NCBI RefSeq assembly: GCF_029854155.1
Contig: NZ_CP122958.1
Location: forward strand, 452,001 to 516,000
From: Methanonatronarchaeum sp. AMET-Sl
GTDB taxonomy: Archaea; Halobacteriota; Methanonatronarchaeia; Methanonatronarchaeales; Methanonatronarchaeaceae
DNA length: 64,000 nucleotides
Reading direction: 5' to 3'
Position numbers and translations under genes: made by a program. Below, piece by piece: positions 53,425-63,141 of the stretch (its first letter is position 1; each line of letters begins with the position of its first letter). Under the pieces are notes generated by a model. That model worked only from the letters and a program-made list of their open reading frames with translations. It had not been told where the DNA came from and ran no database searches.

Positions 53425-55855
53425 ATCTTTAAAAATAAACAATTTTCGAGGAATACCTGAGGAGGAGATCAATCCAGGGGGAGATAACTTCTGCATAATT
53501 GGACCAAATGGTTCAGGGAAAACCTCAGTTATATCTGCTATAGACTTTCTTCTAACTGGTGAAATACAAGATTTAAAGGGCGAGGGAACAGGGAACATCT
53601 CAATAAACAAGCACGCTCCCTATATAAAAGAGAAAACAGAGAACACATGGGTTAAAGCGACTTTTTCTAATAATGGTAAAACATTTGAATTAAAGAGAAA
53701 GCTTTCAAATCGACATAAATTAATTAAATGCGAAAAAGCTCCTGACAATGTTGAGTCAATGTTAAAATTGGCTAAAAGGGGTCAACACTATCTCTCCAGA
53801 GAGGAAATACTCGACTTCATAGTTTCAAAACAAAGTACAAGGTCTGAAAAACTCCGAACATTATTAAATTTGAGCCAGATTAAGGAAAAGCGATTGGAAC
53901 TTAGAGGTGCCAAAGAAAGATTAGAGGAAGAAGCTTCCCGTCTTGAGAGAGAATTGGAAAATTTCAAAACTATGCTTTTTGGAGATTTTGAAAACGTTTC
54001 TAATTTGGAAGACCTTCTTAGTAAAGTAAATGAACTGAGGAGTGAATTAGGTGGCTCACCTTTAAATGAACTATCAACAGATGAATCTTTTAGATCAGGC
54101 ATAGACTCTCCTATAGTTCGAGCCAGCGCAAGCCCTCTTAAATCAGAAAACACGAAAGACCTTCTCAAAAACATTGAAGATTGGTTTGAAACAAAAGGAG
54201 ATAAGTTTTGGGACGATTATGACAAACTAGAAAGTAAGATAATAGAGGCTAGAAAAGAAAAAGAGGCAATTCAAGAACTTAAAAAATTGGATTTAATTTT
54301 AGAAGGTAAAAAATTTGTAGATGAAGATACCAAGGAGTGTCCACTTTGTAAAAAACCATGGGACTCTCAAAAACTAAAAAGTTTTCTTGAAGAAAGAGAA
54401 AAGAAAGCTAAAAAGATAAAAGAAACAAAAGATGAAATCGAAAAATCCAAAAAAGGAGTCTTAAATACCATAACTGATATTAGAGTTTCTGTAAATTCTT
54501 TAGTTGAAATTTTGGAGCAGCATGAAAGCTTTGAAACACAAAAATTAGAAGAGTTCAGGAAAAATCTCCAAGAAATTGAAGAAGGACTAGATAAACCTAT
54601 TGATAATATCTCTTTAGATAAAATAAATGAAAAAGAAAGAAAACCTAAAATCGTTAAAAATGAGATAAGACAACTGATAAAGAAATCTGAAGAAATACCC
54701 AATCTAAATGAGATAGAAAATATCTGGGATAAATTACATACCACACACCAAACCTACAAGAAATACAGAAACTCAAAAAAGAAATCTAAAGAAATGCGAA
54801 ACTTAGCTGAAGAAATGAAAGAAGTATATACCGAATTTCTGAGATCTAGAAACAAAGTTCTAAATCAGACTTATAATTCAATATCCGAAAGATTTCAAAA
54901 ACTTTATAAAAAGCTACACAATGATGAAAAAGATTTTTGTTCTAAAATCGAACCTACTGAAACCGGTCTAGAAATGAAAGTTGATTTTTATGGAGAAGGA
55001 AACCATCCTCCTCATGCACTCCACAGCGAAGGACACCAAGACAGTATGGGAATCTGCCTGTTTTTGGCTCTCTGTGAATACTTGAACAGTGATGACTTCA
55101 AATTAATAATGCTTGACGACGTGGTTATGTCTATAGATTCTCAACATCGAAGAGACCTAGCTGACTTACTCAAAGAAGATATTTCAGAAAACTTTCAACT
55201 GCTAATTACTACCCATGATAAACTTTGGTATCGGCACCTAAAAACAAAAGGAGTTGTTTCTTCGAAAAATACAGTTACCTTTTCATCTTGGTCTCTTGAA
55301 GAGGGTCCCATTCGAGTTGATCAGCTTTCAGATGGATGGAATAGAATAGAAGATTTGTTGGAAGACGGTGATGTTAACGGTGCAGCCCATAGACTTAGAT
55401 ACACCGCAGAATGGTTCCTTAGAGAAGCTTGTGACCATTTCAACGCAGAAGTTGAATTCAAAGCAAATGGACGCTGGACACTTGGAGATTTCATGGACCC
55501 CGCAACACATAAATTCAAAGACCTACTAAAAAGGGCAAAGGAAGCTGAAAAATCTTGGGGAAAGGATATAGACGATATAAATGAACTCGATAATAAAAGG
55601 AAAGAGATTTACAAATCACTAAACATAGAAAAAGGCGCAGTAAACCCTAATGTGCATTACAATCCAAATGAATGGGCTAACTTCACTGTTACAGAACTAA
55701 AAAAAGTAGTCAAAGCTTTTAATGATCTTTACAACCTTTTTTGGTGCGAAAACTGCGGAAGTTGTCTTAAAGTTTCTAAAGAGAATTATCACGAAGAAGG
55801 GTTTAGTTGCAAATGTGGAAAAAAAGCAAACTGGACTCTTTCGAAGGATAATTAA
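53414..55855 (+). CDS. SMC/Rad50-like ATPase with zinc hook and C-terminal zinc ribbon
   Basis: 813 residues. The N-terminal ABC half has IKNNFRGI-type opening (ESLKINNFRGIPEEEI) and Walker A IIGPNGSGKTSVISAIDFLL. Two coiled-coil arms meet at a zinc-hook-like TKECPLCKKPWDSQ near residue 308. The C-terminal half has ALHSEGHQDSMGICLFLALC in place of a standard signature, Walker B LIMLDDVVMSIDSQHRRDL, and the His switch LLITTHDKLWYRH. An extra C-terminal module (AAHRLRYTAEWFLREACDHF) ends in a ribbon (FWCENCGSCLK, FSCKCGKKANW). Typical of element-borne defence ATPases rather than chromosomal Rad50. Mechanism unknown. Confidence 0.78.
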   Translation: MKIESLKINNFRGIPEEEINPGGDNFCIIGPNGSGKTSVISAIDFLLTGEIQDLKGEGTGNISINKHAPYIKEKTENTWVKATFSNNGKTFELKRKLSNRHKLIKCEKAPDNVESMLKLAKRGQHYLSREEILDFIVSKQSTRSEKLRTLLNLSQIKEKRLELRGAKERLEEEASRLERELENFKTMLFGDFENVSNLEDLLSKVNELRSELGGSPLNELSTDESFRSGIDSPIVRASASPLKSENTKDLLKNIEDWFETKGDKFWDDYDKLESKIIEARKEKEAIQELKKLDLILEGKKFVDEDTKECPLCKKPWDSQKLKSFLEEREKKAKKIKETKDEIEKSKKGVLNTITDIRVSVNSLVEILEQHESFETQKLEEFRKNLQEIEEGLDKPIDNISLDKINEKERKPKIVKNEIRQLIKKSEEIPNLNEIENIWDKLHTTHQTYKKYRNSKKKSKEMRNLAEEMKEVYTEFLRSRNKVLNQTYNSISERFQKLYKKLHNDEKDFCSKIEPTETGLEMKVDFYGEGNHPPHALHSEGHQDSMGICLFLALCEYLNSDDFKLIMLDDVVMSIDSQHRRDLADLLKEDISENFQLLITTHDKLWYRHLKTKGVVSSKNTVTFSSWSLEEGPIRVDQLSDGWNRIEDLLEDGDVNGAAHRLRYTAEWFLREACDHFNAEVEFKANGRWTLGDFMDPATHKFKDLLKRAKEAEKSWGKDIDDINELDNKRKEIYKSLNIEKGAVNPNVHYNPNEWANFTVTELKKVVKAFNDLYNLFWCENCGSCLKVSKENYHEEGFSCKCGKKANWTLSKDN

Positions 55856-55888
55856 TTAAAAATTCGAAAAATCTGAATGTTAAGAAAT

Positions 55889-57208
55889 TTAAAAATTGAA
55901 TATTCTTCTGTTTTGATCATTCTCAAATATATTTGAATGTGTTTTTGAATCTAGTTGCAGAAGTTCTTTGTTTTTTATATAATTTCTAATTGTATTTTTT
56001 TCGTGTAAGATTCTCTTCAGATTCTCTGTTTCATTTATTTTAATATATGAGTCAATAGCTTTACAAGTCTTGGCTTTTCCCATTAAATTATTCTGATTAT
56101 CGACTTTTTTAGAAATAAAATCATCTTTTATTAGTGTGGGATGTTTAACTGGATTGTAATAATAGTAAGAGTAGGGATCAAAAATTTTGTTGTTTTTTAT
56201 AAAAAGTCTCTTCTCATATTCTGATTTTGTCAAGCCAAGCTCTTCCAAATACTCCTCAAAATCATTCTCTTTGCTAAAGAAGCTTAATTTTTTTGTAGTT
56301 GAACCTATTATTTCGCCTCCCATGAATTGGCCTATAATATCTGATGGTTTGTTTTTATCATCCTTGATATGGGGAGATATCTCCTTTTTCATGTGGGAGT
56401 AAAAAATACAAAATTCAGTAGGATCATATCTCCTTTCTAAAGTATGTAATATTGTTCTTAATCCGGCAAGGTTTCTTCCTTTAATAGGTCTAGAGCTAAA
56501 ATTTATCCAGATATTGGTGTATCCTTTCGATTCATAAAAATCCAGAATTTTTCGTGTTGTTTTTTCGCTTAATTTAGTTTGGATGGGTACAAAAATCGGT
56601 TTATTATTTCTTTCAGAAAGTATTCTAGTGAAATAATCAATTCTTTTTTTATATTCTTCTAATGTTACAGTAACCCCGGATTCTGTATTTTTAATTTCTT
56701 GAATACGTATATCGGGTACTAAAACCATTCCTTTAGAGTAGCTATATAAATTATGTAAAAATGTATCAAAGTTTTTTTTATTCAATGGAGGATACTTTCT
56801 ATTGCTATAAGTTGATACTCTTTCCTTAAATGGATCTCTATGAAAAGAACATGAAGTAACTGAAATAGCATTAGAGACTTTTTCAATCAAATTAGGTTTT
56901 ATACCCATTATTCTCAAAAATTTTGTCGTGTCATTTGTGTATCCTTCTATTATATCATTAATTCCTTCATATGTTCGGGGATCTCTTATGATTTTTGTAT
57001 TATCAAAAATAAGTTGATTTTGATTCAAAGAATTAAATATGTCTAATGTTTTTCTTGATAAACCATTCATATCTGCAGCTTGGGTTGGTGTTGTAATATT
57101 TTTGTATTTTCTCGAATCTATGTTTATTTCCTTATATTTATAGAATGGTAATTTTGAATCTTTTTCAAATTGGCAACAATTTATATGAGGATCAAAATTA
57201 TCAGTCAA
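55889..57208 (-). CDS. Uncharacterised 439-residue protein in a PIN operon
   Basis: Not recognised. The N-terminus has a Cys pair (PHINCCQFEK). The middle looks alpha/beta, possibly a TIM barrel: GMVLVPDIRIQEIK, KPIFVPIQTKLSEKTTRKIL, YTNIWINFSSRPIKGRNLAG and EFCIFYSHMKKEISPH, with strands spaced about 35-40 residues apart. Conserved-looking polar residues (HRDPFKERVSTYSNRK) precede this. The C-terminus is basic and helical. Its start overlaps the PIN gene stop by four bases. The fold guess, including a remote likeness to tRNA-guanine transglycosylases, is tentative. Confidence 0.6.
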   Translation of the reverse strand: MTDNFDPHINCCQFEKDSKLPFYKYKEINIDSRKYKNITTPTQAADMNGLSRKTLDIFNSLNQNQLIFDNTKIIRDPRTYEGINDIIEGYTNDTTKFLRIMGIKPNLIEKVSNAISVTSCSFHRDPFKERVSTYSNRKYPPLNKKNFDTFLHNLYSYSKGMVLVPDIRIQEIKNTESGVTVTLEEYKKRIDYFTRILSERNNKPIFVPIQTKLSEKTTRKILDFYESKGYTNIWINFSSRPIKGRNLAGLRTILHTLERRYDPTEFCIFYSHMKKEISPHIKDDKNKPSDIIGQFMGGEIIGSTTKKLSFFSKENDFEEYLEELGLTKSEYEKRLFIKNNKIFDPYSYYYYNPVKHPTLIKDDFISKKVDNQNNLMGKAKTCKAIDSYIKINETENLKRILHEKNTIRNYIKNKELLQLDSKTHSNIFENDQNRRIFNF

Positions 57209-57795
57209 TTTTCTCCCCTTAAAGTTTCTTTAAATAAAGGGTATATCTCATTCTTCCATTTTTCCTTATTTATATTTAAAGGATGATTTCCATTATTTAT
57301 TGAATTTTTTGTGGCTTTGCATACATCATAAATTAGTTTTTCATTTAACTTGTTGGTATCAGTTTTAGTTAAACAAATAAAACGAAAAGTTCTGACTAAA
57401 TTTGATTTAATTTGGTCAAAATTTTTATCAACAAATTTGTAAGCTTCATTATCATCAAGTATGAGATATTTAAGTTCATTAGCTTCCTTTAAAACATATG
57501 AAACACCTATAGCCTCATATTCAGCATCTTTTATATCTTCTCCATCAACTTCATCGAAATTTTCAATCAAAAAATTATAAAAAATTTTGAGGCCACTTGC
57601 TAAATTTACTTCAGATTCAAAATATTTTGTTTTATCGAAAAAAACTTCATCTCCGTACACTTCTTGTTTAATCTCATTTTTTATTTTTGGCCCGATTACA
57701 AAATCATAACTTCTAATTAGTTTATGAAGATATTTCTTACCTTCAATATCACTATAAAAAAAGATATAAAAAGATGAGTCCGCTACGGAATTCAT
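57205..57795 (-). CDS. PIN-domain-like protein
   Basis: 196 residues. NSVADSSFYIFFYSDIEGKK gives the N-terminal Asp and strand, GPKIKNEIKQEVYGDEVF an acidic residue, DGEDIKDAEYEAIGVSYVLK the middle acidic helix, and LKYLILDDNEAYKFVDKNF the final Asp pair, matching a VapC-type PIN layout. Likely ribonuclease. Middle gene of a compact leftward trio; a three-base gap separates it from the upstream gene. Confidence 0.68.
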   Translation of the reverse strand: MNSVADSSFYIFFYSDIEGKKYLHKLIRSYDFVIGPKIKNEIKQEVYGDEVFFDKTKYFESEVNLASGLKIFYNFLIENFDEVDGEDIKDAEYEAIGVSYVLKEANELKYLILDDNEAYKFVDKNFDQIKSNLVRTFRFICLTKTDTNKLNEKLIYDVCKATKNSINNGNHPLNINKEKWKNEIYPLFKETLRGEN

Positions 57796-57798
57796 GTT

Positions 57799-58284
57799 TT
57801 AACCCAGATTAAACAACTTCCTTCTAATTCGCTCTTTAGCATTACTGTCCTCTATTTTATCCTTTTCACTAGATTTTACAGTATATCCTTCAAATTCAGG
57901 AGTGTTATACACAAAATAAAGTAGCTCCTCTGAATCAAAATCTTCTAATAAATCATGAACCATCCGCATAGCACCAAGAATTTGATTAAGCTCTTTGTCA
58001 TCTTGTCTTTTAATGCCATCAACTATATCTTTATATTTACAATACCCCTTTTCGGTTATTTTAATTTTGCCTCCATGAATCTTATCACTACCTTTATAAG
58101 TCCAACAATTTTCAAGAGAATAGGGATATTTAATTGAACTTTGAATCCTCTCAGAATATGGGCCCTTATAATGAGCTATAAAATCAAAAATTTTCTCTAT
58201 TCTTTTGGACATTTGACCCATTAAAAACATTTCCTTTTGAATTTTAAGCATACTAAGTTCTTTTTTACTAGAAGTACCTAACAA
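57799..58284 (-). CDS. YwgA/SocA-like winged-helix protein, possible antitoxin
   Basis: 161 residues. KIQKEMFLMGQMSKRIEKI, then FDFIAHYKGPYSERIQSSIK has the pattern of YwgA/DUF4065-type proteins, where a helix pair precedes a YGPYS turn; these serve as antitoxins or proteolysis adaptors. The rest is helical with LLYFVYNTPEFEGYTVKSSE. The frame begins at TTG 58284; an ATG at 58251 would shorten it by 11 residues. It is first in the trio and would be made before the PIN protein. Confidence 0.65.
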   Translation of the reverse strand: MLGTSSKKELSMLKIQKEMFLMGQMSKRIEKIFDFIAHYKGPYSERIQSSIKYPYSLENCWTYKGSDKIHGGKIKITEKGYCKYKDIVDGIKRQDDKELNQILGAMRMVHDLLEDFDSEELLYFVYNTPEFEGYTVKSSEKDKIEDSNAKERIRRKLFNLG

Positions 58285-58437
58285 AAGTAATATTAAGTAC
58301 TCTATATCCTCCTGCTCTTTATCTTTATAGATTTTAAACCCCTCTCACTTAAATCCCTCTAGTAGACTAGTTTGTTTATCTTTGTATATATCTTATTAAC
58401 TGAACAAAATAAAAAAAATAAATATAAGAAGATATGT

Positions 58438-58683
58438 TTAAAGTTGATTTTTATTTTTTACTAGTTTTAGTTCGATTTTTTGTTTCTCCCGATTCACATA
58501 AATCTCAAGATTATAATTATCAGCAACAGATTCAGGATTTATCCCAAGTATCAATGATATATATCTTGGAAATGGAATCCGTGGATATATCCGACCTCCC
58601 ACCTTTACTTTATATATTTTATAAGGGTTGTTTGGTAATGGAACCCTTTCATTACATACCTTAACCAATTTAAATACCTCCAA
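58438..58683 (-). CDS. Small hypothetical protein of the replication/regulatory module
   Basis: 81 residues, basic, beta-rich: VCNERVPLPNNPYKIYKVKV, GGRIYPRIPFPRYISLILG and LEIYVNREKQKIELKLVKN. Begins six bases after the winged-helix gene and is likely co-transcribed. Resembles small DNA-binding or SPOUT-less beta proteins found on archaeal plasmids, but no family can be named. Confidence 0.5.
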   Translation of the reverse strand: MEVFKLVKVCNERVPLPNNPYKIYKVKVGGRIYPRIPFPRYISLILGINPESVADNYNLEIYVNREKQKIELKLVKNKNQL

Positions 58684-58689
58684 ATTTTT

Positions 58690-59880
58690 TTAATAATACA
58701 TCCCGTTAAAGTCTAAAACACCATCATCACGATTTTCATTTATATTCTCATCAGATTTACTAGGTTTTTCTTGTCTTAACTCGGTCATAGATTCATTCAA
58801 AGCTCTGAGAGTATCGAGAAGCTCTTTTTGAGTTTCTTTAAGCTCATATATTTCACTTCTAACTCCTTTCTCGTTAATTAAATCCGGCTGCAGTTTTTCA
58901 GCAAATTCTTTTATTTTGTGATTAAGAAGTTGTTCCGTGACGATCCCTTGAGTTCGCAAGGCCCTAACCAAACCAAGGTCCTGAGCCAAAGTCCGAAGAC
59001 CCTCAACCTCAGCCTTCAAACCAGGCAAAGGAGAATGATCAAGCCAGCCATCCGGTAAATCCTTGAGAGCTAACCTAACACCATTCTTGGTCTTAGAGAG
59101 TCGTACTTTGTCTTCTCCATAGTTGAATGCATACTCCCGTTTCTGAGTCCAACCCTCAAAACCAATATTATTCAACCTACCGATTTTTAGTTGGCCGTTG
59201 GATTCCAACCGCAACCTCTTCAAAAATGAGACAAACATATTTTTAGTTCGCTCCAACACCCTTTCCTCTTCTTCCTCGAAAGGAAATAGTAGGCCTTCAT
59301 TATTTTCTATTGTGTTGGTGAGGTCTATTGGAGCCCTATACCTATTGTCAGGCAATTTCTTAACTAAGCCAGATTTTGTGGTAACCCTGATCTCATACTC
59401 ACCAAACCTAAATAAATAATCAGTACGGTTATATGGACTATCATCAACCCGATGGAAAAACTTTAGGCCTGGTAATTTATCCCGGGCTTCCTCAAGTTGA
59501 TTATGCAATTGGTTCAAGTTGGAGAATTTGATTAGGGCTCCATGTATCTCTAACAAAGGATTTTCCGCTGTCGGTTTCACCCCCGGTGTAAAACCACCTG
59601 TATGTGGAATATTATCGAGTAGTATTTTGTATTGTACTGGTTTTGTGTTTCCGGTTTTCTCGATGATTTGGAGTTTTTCAAGTTTTTGTGCGCTCCGGTA
59701 GACTCCTGAGATTGTTAGGTTTAGTTGGTTTGCTATTTGGGTGAGATAGTGGCCTTGGTCTAGTAGGTAGAGGAGTTTGCGGTCTGTTTGGTTTAGGTTG
59801 TATAGTTGGAGTCTGGTTTGTTTGTTTTGGTTGTTTTTTGTGTGGTTAGGGGGTTTTCTTGACAGGTTTTTCACCCCCAA
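58690..59880 (-). CDS. Winged-helix DNA-binding protein of virus/plasmid type
   Basis: 396 residues. An N-terminal winged helix-turn-helix (about 30-85: [20 protein letters not shown], then [20 protein letters not shown]) precedes [20 protein letters not shown], a motif common in regulators and putative replication proteins of haloarchaeal plasmids and betapleolipoviruses. A C-terminal coiled coil follows ([20 protein letters not shown]). Starts at TTG 59880 or GTG 59874. Three TCAAGTTAG repeats lie directly upstream. A role in replication initiation or control is inferred. Confidence 0.65.
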   Translation of the reverse strand: MGVKNLSRKPPNHTKNNQNKQTRLQLYNLNQTDRKLLYLLDQGHYLTQIANQLNLTISGVYRSAQKLEKLQIIEKTGNTKPVQYKILLDNIPHTGGFTPGVKPTAENPLLEIHGALIKFSNLNQLHNQLEEARDKLPGLKFFHRVDDSPYNRTDYLFRFGEYEIRVTTKSGLVKKLPDNRYRAPIDLTNTIENNEGLLFPFEEEEERVLERTKNMFVSFLKRLRLESNGQLKIGRLNNIGFEGWTQKREYAFNYGEDKVRLSKTKNGVRLALKDLPDGWLDHSPLPGLKAEVEGLRTLAQDLGLVRALRTQGIVTEQLLNHKIKEFAEKLQPDLINEKGVRSEIYELKETQKELLDTLRALNESMTELRQEKPSKSDENINENRDDGVLDFNGMYY

Positions 59881-59881
59881 G

Positions 59882-60013
<132 letters not shown>

Positions 60014-60037
60014 GGTGGAAATTTTTTTGTGTTTGTG

Positions 60038-60348
<311 letters not shown>

Positions 60349-60352
<4 letters not shown>

Positions 60353-60486
60353 TTTTTGTCTCTTTTTTTGTTTCTCATGTTTGGTTCTGTGAGTTTGCGG
60401 CCCTCTAATATCTTGGCGATTTTTGGTTGTTCGATGAGGCATGTGTGTCTTGTTTCTCCGAATGATTGGTAGATTGCTTTTCCCAT
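60349..60486 (-). CDS. Microprotein, 45 residues
   Basis: Starts [20 protein letters not shown] and ends [15 protein letters not shown]. Small and basic, unknown function. Its TGA overlaps the ATG of the next gene by four bases and its ATG lies two bases after the upstream stop, so it is part of a tight operon. Confidence 0.5.
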
Positions 60487-60488
60487 GT

Positions 60489-60671
60489 TTAGCCTCGGGT
60501 TTTGGCTTTTTGTTTTTGGTTTTTGGTTGGGTTTTTGATTGTTTGTGGTTGGTTGAGTATTTGGTGTTTTTTGTCTTGTGCTTCTGCTAGTAGTAGTGCT
60601 GATTTTAGTTTTTTTAGTGTGTCTTGGCCGTGTTTTAGGTAGTGTTTGTGTGCTTCTTGGTCTATTTTCAT
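60489..60671 (-). CDS. Microprotein, 60 residues
   Basis: Starts [20 protein letters not shown], continues with a helix ([20 protein letters not shown]) and a basic tail. ATG overlaps the stop of the ribbon-helix-helix gene (ATGA). Function unknown. Confidence 0.5.
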   Translation of the reverse strand: MKIDQEAHKHYLKHGQDTLKKLKSALLLAEAQDKKHQILNQPQTIKNPTKNQKQKAKTRG

Positions 60672-60811
60672 TTTTTGTCTCCTTGTTGTTCTATGTGTTT
60701 TCGGACTGCGTGACGTATTAGTTCTGATCTGCTTGTGTAGTTTTTTTCGATTTGTTGGATTTGTTGTATGAGTGGTTTTGGGAATTTTACGTTGATTTGT
60801 TTTGTTTCCAT
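60668..60811 (-). CDS. Ribbon-helix-helix (CopG-type) regulator 1
   Basis: 47 residues. METKQINVKFPKPLIQQIQQ gives the DNA-contacting strand and first helix; YTSRSELIRHAVRKHIEQQ gives the SRSELIR turn and second helix, the classic CopG pattern. It is the first gene of the leftward microprotein operon and probably represses itself through the palindromes just upstream. Not in the longer published-style frames because of its size. Confidence 0.85.
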   Translation of the reverse strand: METKQINVKFPKPLIQQIQQIEKNYTSRSELIRHAVRKHIEQQGDKK

Positions 60812-60817
60812 ACCTTT

Positions 60818-60839
60818 TTGTATAACCATGTTTATACAA
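60818..60839. promoter_or_regulatory. Palindromic operator between divergent RHH genes
   Basis: TTGTATAA and TTATACAA form perfect 8-base arms around 6 bases. A related half-palindrome, CTATACCACTGTTATACAA, lies at about 60881-60899. A TATA-like element for the leftward operon (TTTATATATT on the minus strand) lies at about 60866-60875. The layout fits autoregulation by the RHH proteins. Confidence 0.6.
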
Positions 60840-60945
60840 CCTCTATAGGTATGGTGTACCCAAACAATATATAAACATTTCTATACCACTGTTATACAAA
60901 CATAAATGAAAACCCTTAACCATAGTAAAACCATAGTATAACACA

Positions 60946-61128
60946 ATGACAAAAAACAAAGGACAACAAATCAACGTAAGATTCAACCAATACACAATAC
61001 AAAAAATAGAAAAACTAATACAACAAGGAAAATTCCCAAACAAAAGCGAACTAATAAGAACAGCCGTACAACGACTAATAACAGAACAAGAACTACAAAC
61101 AAAACACCAAAACAAACAAAACAAATAA
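60946..61128 (+). CDS. Ribbon-helix-helix (CopG-type) regulator 2
   Basis: 60 residues: GQQINVRFNQYTIQKIEKLI, then FPNKSELIRTAVQRLITEQE, the RHH fold with the KSELIR turn, and a basic tail. Divergent from regulator 1, with which it shares sequence (QINV.F, SELIR.AV), so the two probably arose by duplication and may form heterodimers or compete for the shared operators. Confidence 0.85.
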   Translation: MTKNKGQQINVRFNQYTIQKIEKLIQQGKFPNKSELIRTAVQRLITEQELQTKHQNKQNK

Positions 61129-61198
61129 CACAACAACAACAAAAATCCACAAAAAATAAATAAAACTAATTTAAAAACTATAAAACTAATAATAATCC

Positions 61199-61348
61199 AT
61201 GACACCCTACACATTTGTAATCAACGGATTACAAGCAACAGAAACCTTACCGAGGTTGATAGGGGCAGGCCTAATCTTATTAGGTATTACTCTTCTAATT
61301 TATGTTAAATTAAATACTCCTGGCTTGTCTGATTTATTCGATTTTTGA
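61199..61348 (+). CDS. Single-span membrane microprotein, 49 residues
   Basis: MTPYTFVINGLQATETLPRL leads into one hydrophobic helix (IGAGLILLGITLLIYVKL) and a short polar end. A TATA-like TTTAAAAACTATAAA lies about 25-35 bases upstream, suggesting a nearly leaderless transcript. Probably viral or element-borne. Confidence 0.5.
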   Translation: MTPYTFVINGLQATETLPRLIGAGLILLGITLLIYVKLNTPGLSDLFDF

Positions 61349-61379
61349 CGAAGATAAAAAAAATCAACTTCTATCCTTA

Positions 61380-61523
61380 TCAATACCTTGTTTTCCAGAT
61401 AGAATAGAAGTACAAGCCATAATATATTTCATACCCTCTTTTAATAACTAAAACAGGTGGAGTGGCATCCATCTTAAGAAACTCTTGAAGCAAAATATTT
61501 TCTAAACAACTAAATGAATCCAA
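61380..61523 (-). CDS. Possible small protein or gene remnant, 47 residues
   Basis: Reads SCLENILLQEFLKMDATPP, then VLVIKRGYEIYYGLYFYSIW. It starts only at TTG and may be the 3' end of a lost gene. Low support. Confidence 0.25.
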   Translation of the reverse strand: MDSFSCLENILLQEFLKMDATPPVLVIKRGYEIYYGLYFYSIWKTRY

Positions 61524-61688
61524 TTACTCTTTGAAATATCTTAAGAAGGAAAAATATAAATAACATTAAATTATAGCTCTTGTTAGTTAAAAATAGAAGA
61601 ATAAGAACCTGAAAAATCGCTCTCGCCCGGGGCTTAATCTTTAAGGTTCATATCCCTCCTTCTATAGCCACAAACCATATATACCCCC

Positions 61689-61778
61689 TCAAAAACACCG
61701 AAAAAAGAAAAAAACCAACAAAACCACTTCCTGCAGACCAATCTCCCTAAAACTAGACTCCCCATTCAAAAAACCCAT
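61689..61778 (-). pseudogene. Truncated 5' fragment of the VP3-like membrane protein gene
   Basis: Reads MGFLNGESSFREIGLQEVV and then leaves the family, stopping after 29 codons. The intact gene at 32958-33335 begins MGVLNGESMFRKIGLQEAV. It is the coding end of the large direct repeat. Confidence 0.8.
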
Positions 61779-62060
61779 AAAAACACCAAAATAAACTCAA
61801 TAAAGAAAAATAAACGAGATAGAAATAAATAAAACAACAAAGTTTATCCAAAAAAAACAGAGAAAAACATAGACCCAAAAAAAGGTATGTATAGAGCTAA
61901 AGGAAAAAAAGCAAATATGAACTCTAGATTTTTTAATGTATCCCTAAAGTACAGGGCTAAGTAGATATCCGTTTTTTTGAACATCCGATAAGATGCTTTA
62001 CCTTACTCTATCTCTAGTTATATCCAATGTAAGAATTAGATATATTTTACCACCTATTCA
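61711..62060 (+). repeat. Large direct repeat, copy 2 (upstream of second cas operon)
   Basis: Partner of 33268-33630, same orientation. Shared phrases include CTTCCTGCAGACCAATCT, TAGACTCCCCATTCAAAA, GTATAGAGCTAAAGGAAAAA, ACAGGGCTAAGTAGATATCC and GATAAGATGCTTTA. The internal inverted repeat is partly degraded here (GATATCC then AACATCC). Confidence 0.9.
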
Positions 62061-62400
62061 ATCCTCAAAAAATTCATTTAGACAAATTCGTTTATTGGAA
62101 ACGTTCTTTGTTGTGTTAGTTAGCCAAAAGTTTCTGTTGCTTTTTTCGTATTAAGTTATTAATGATTAGTGGAGAAGAGGATATAGCTTGGGAGTTGTTG
62201 GTTCTTAAGTCTAAGTATAATGAGATTGCTGATATAAAAGAACCACCGAAGAATTTTATTTTAAAGTTAATAAATTGAACTAAGAGGGGGAAAGTTTTGG
62301 ACTAGGATCCATGGTTATTTTTTAGATCCATCTGAAAGCCATGGACTGAATTCATCATTTTAAAGTTTTTTTAGATAAATTATAAATACTTTAATTGGTA

Positions 62401-63140
<740 letters not shown>

Positions 63141-63141
<1 letters not shown>

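Larger units (their letters stand above)
61349..62400. other. Long non-coding stretch before the second cas operon
   Basis: Holds the low-confidence frame at 61380-61523, the virus gene fragment at 61689-61778 and the large repeat copy at 61711-62060. A 38-codon frame at 62162-62278 is open but unsupported. AATTATAAATACT at about 62378-62390 is a likely TATA-type element close to cas6. Confidence 0.4.

Noticed and set aside
60489..60839. 116-codon leftward frame
   Set aside because: The upstream half overlaps the ribbon-helix-helix gene in another frame; only the last 60 codons, from ATG 60671, make sense as a gene.
62162..62278. 38-codon frame before the second cas6
   Set aside because: No promoter, family or neighbour coupling supports it.
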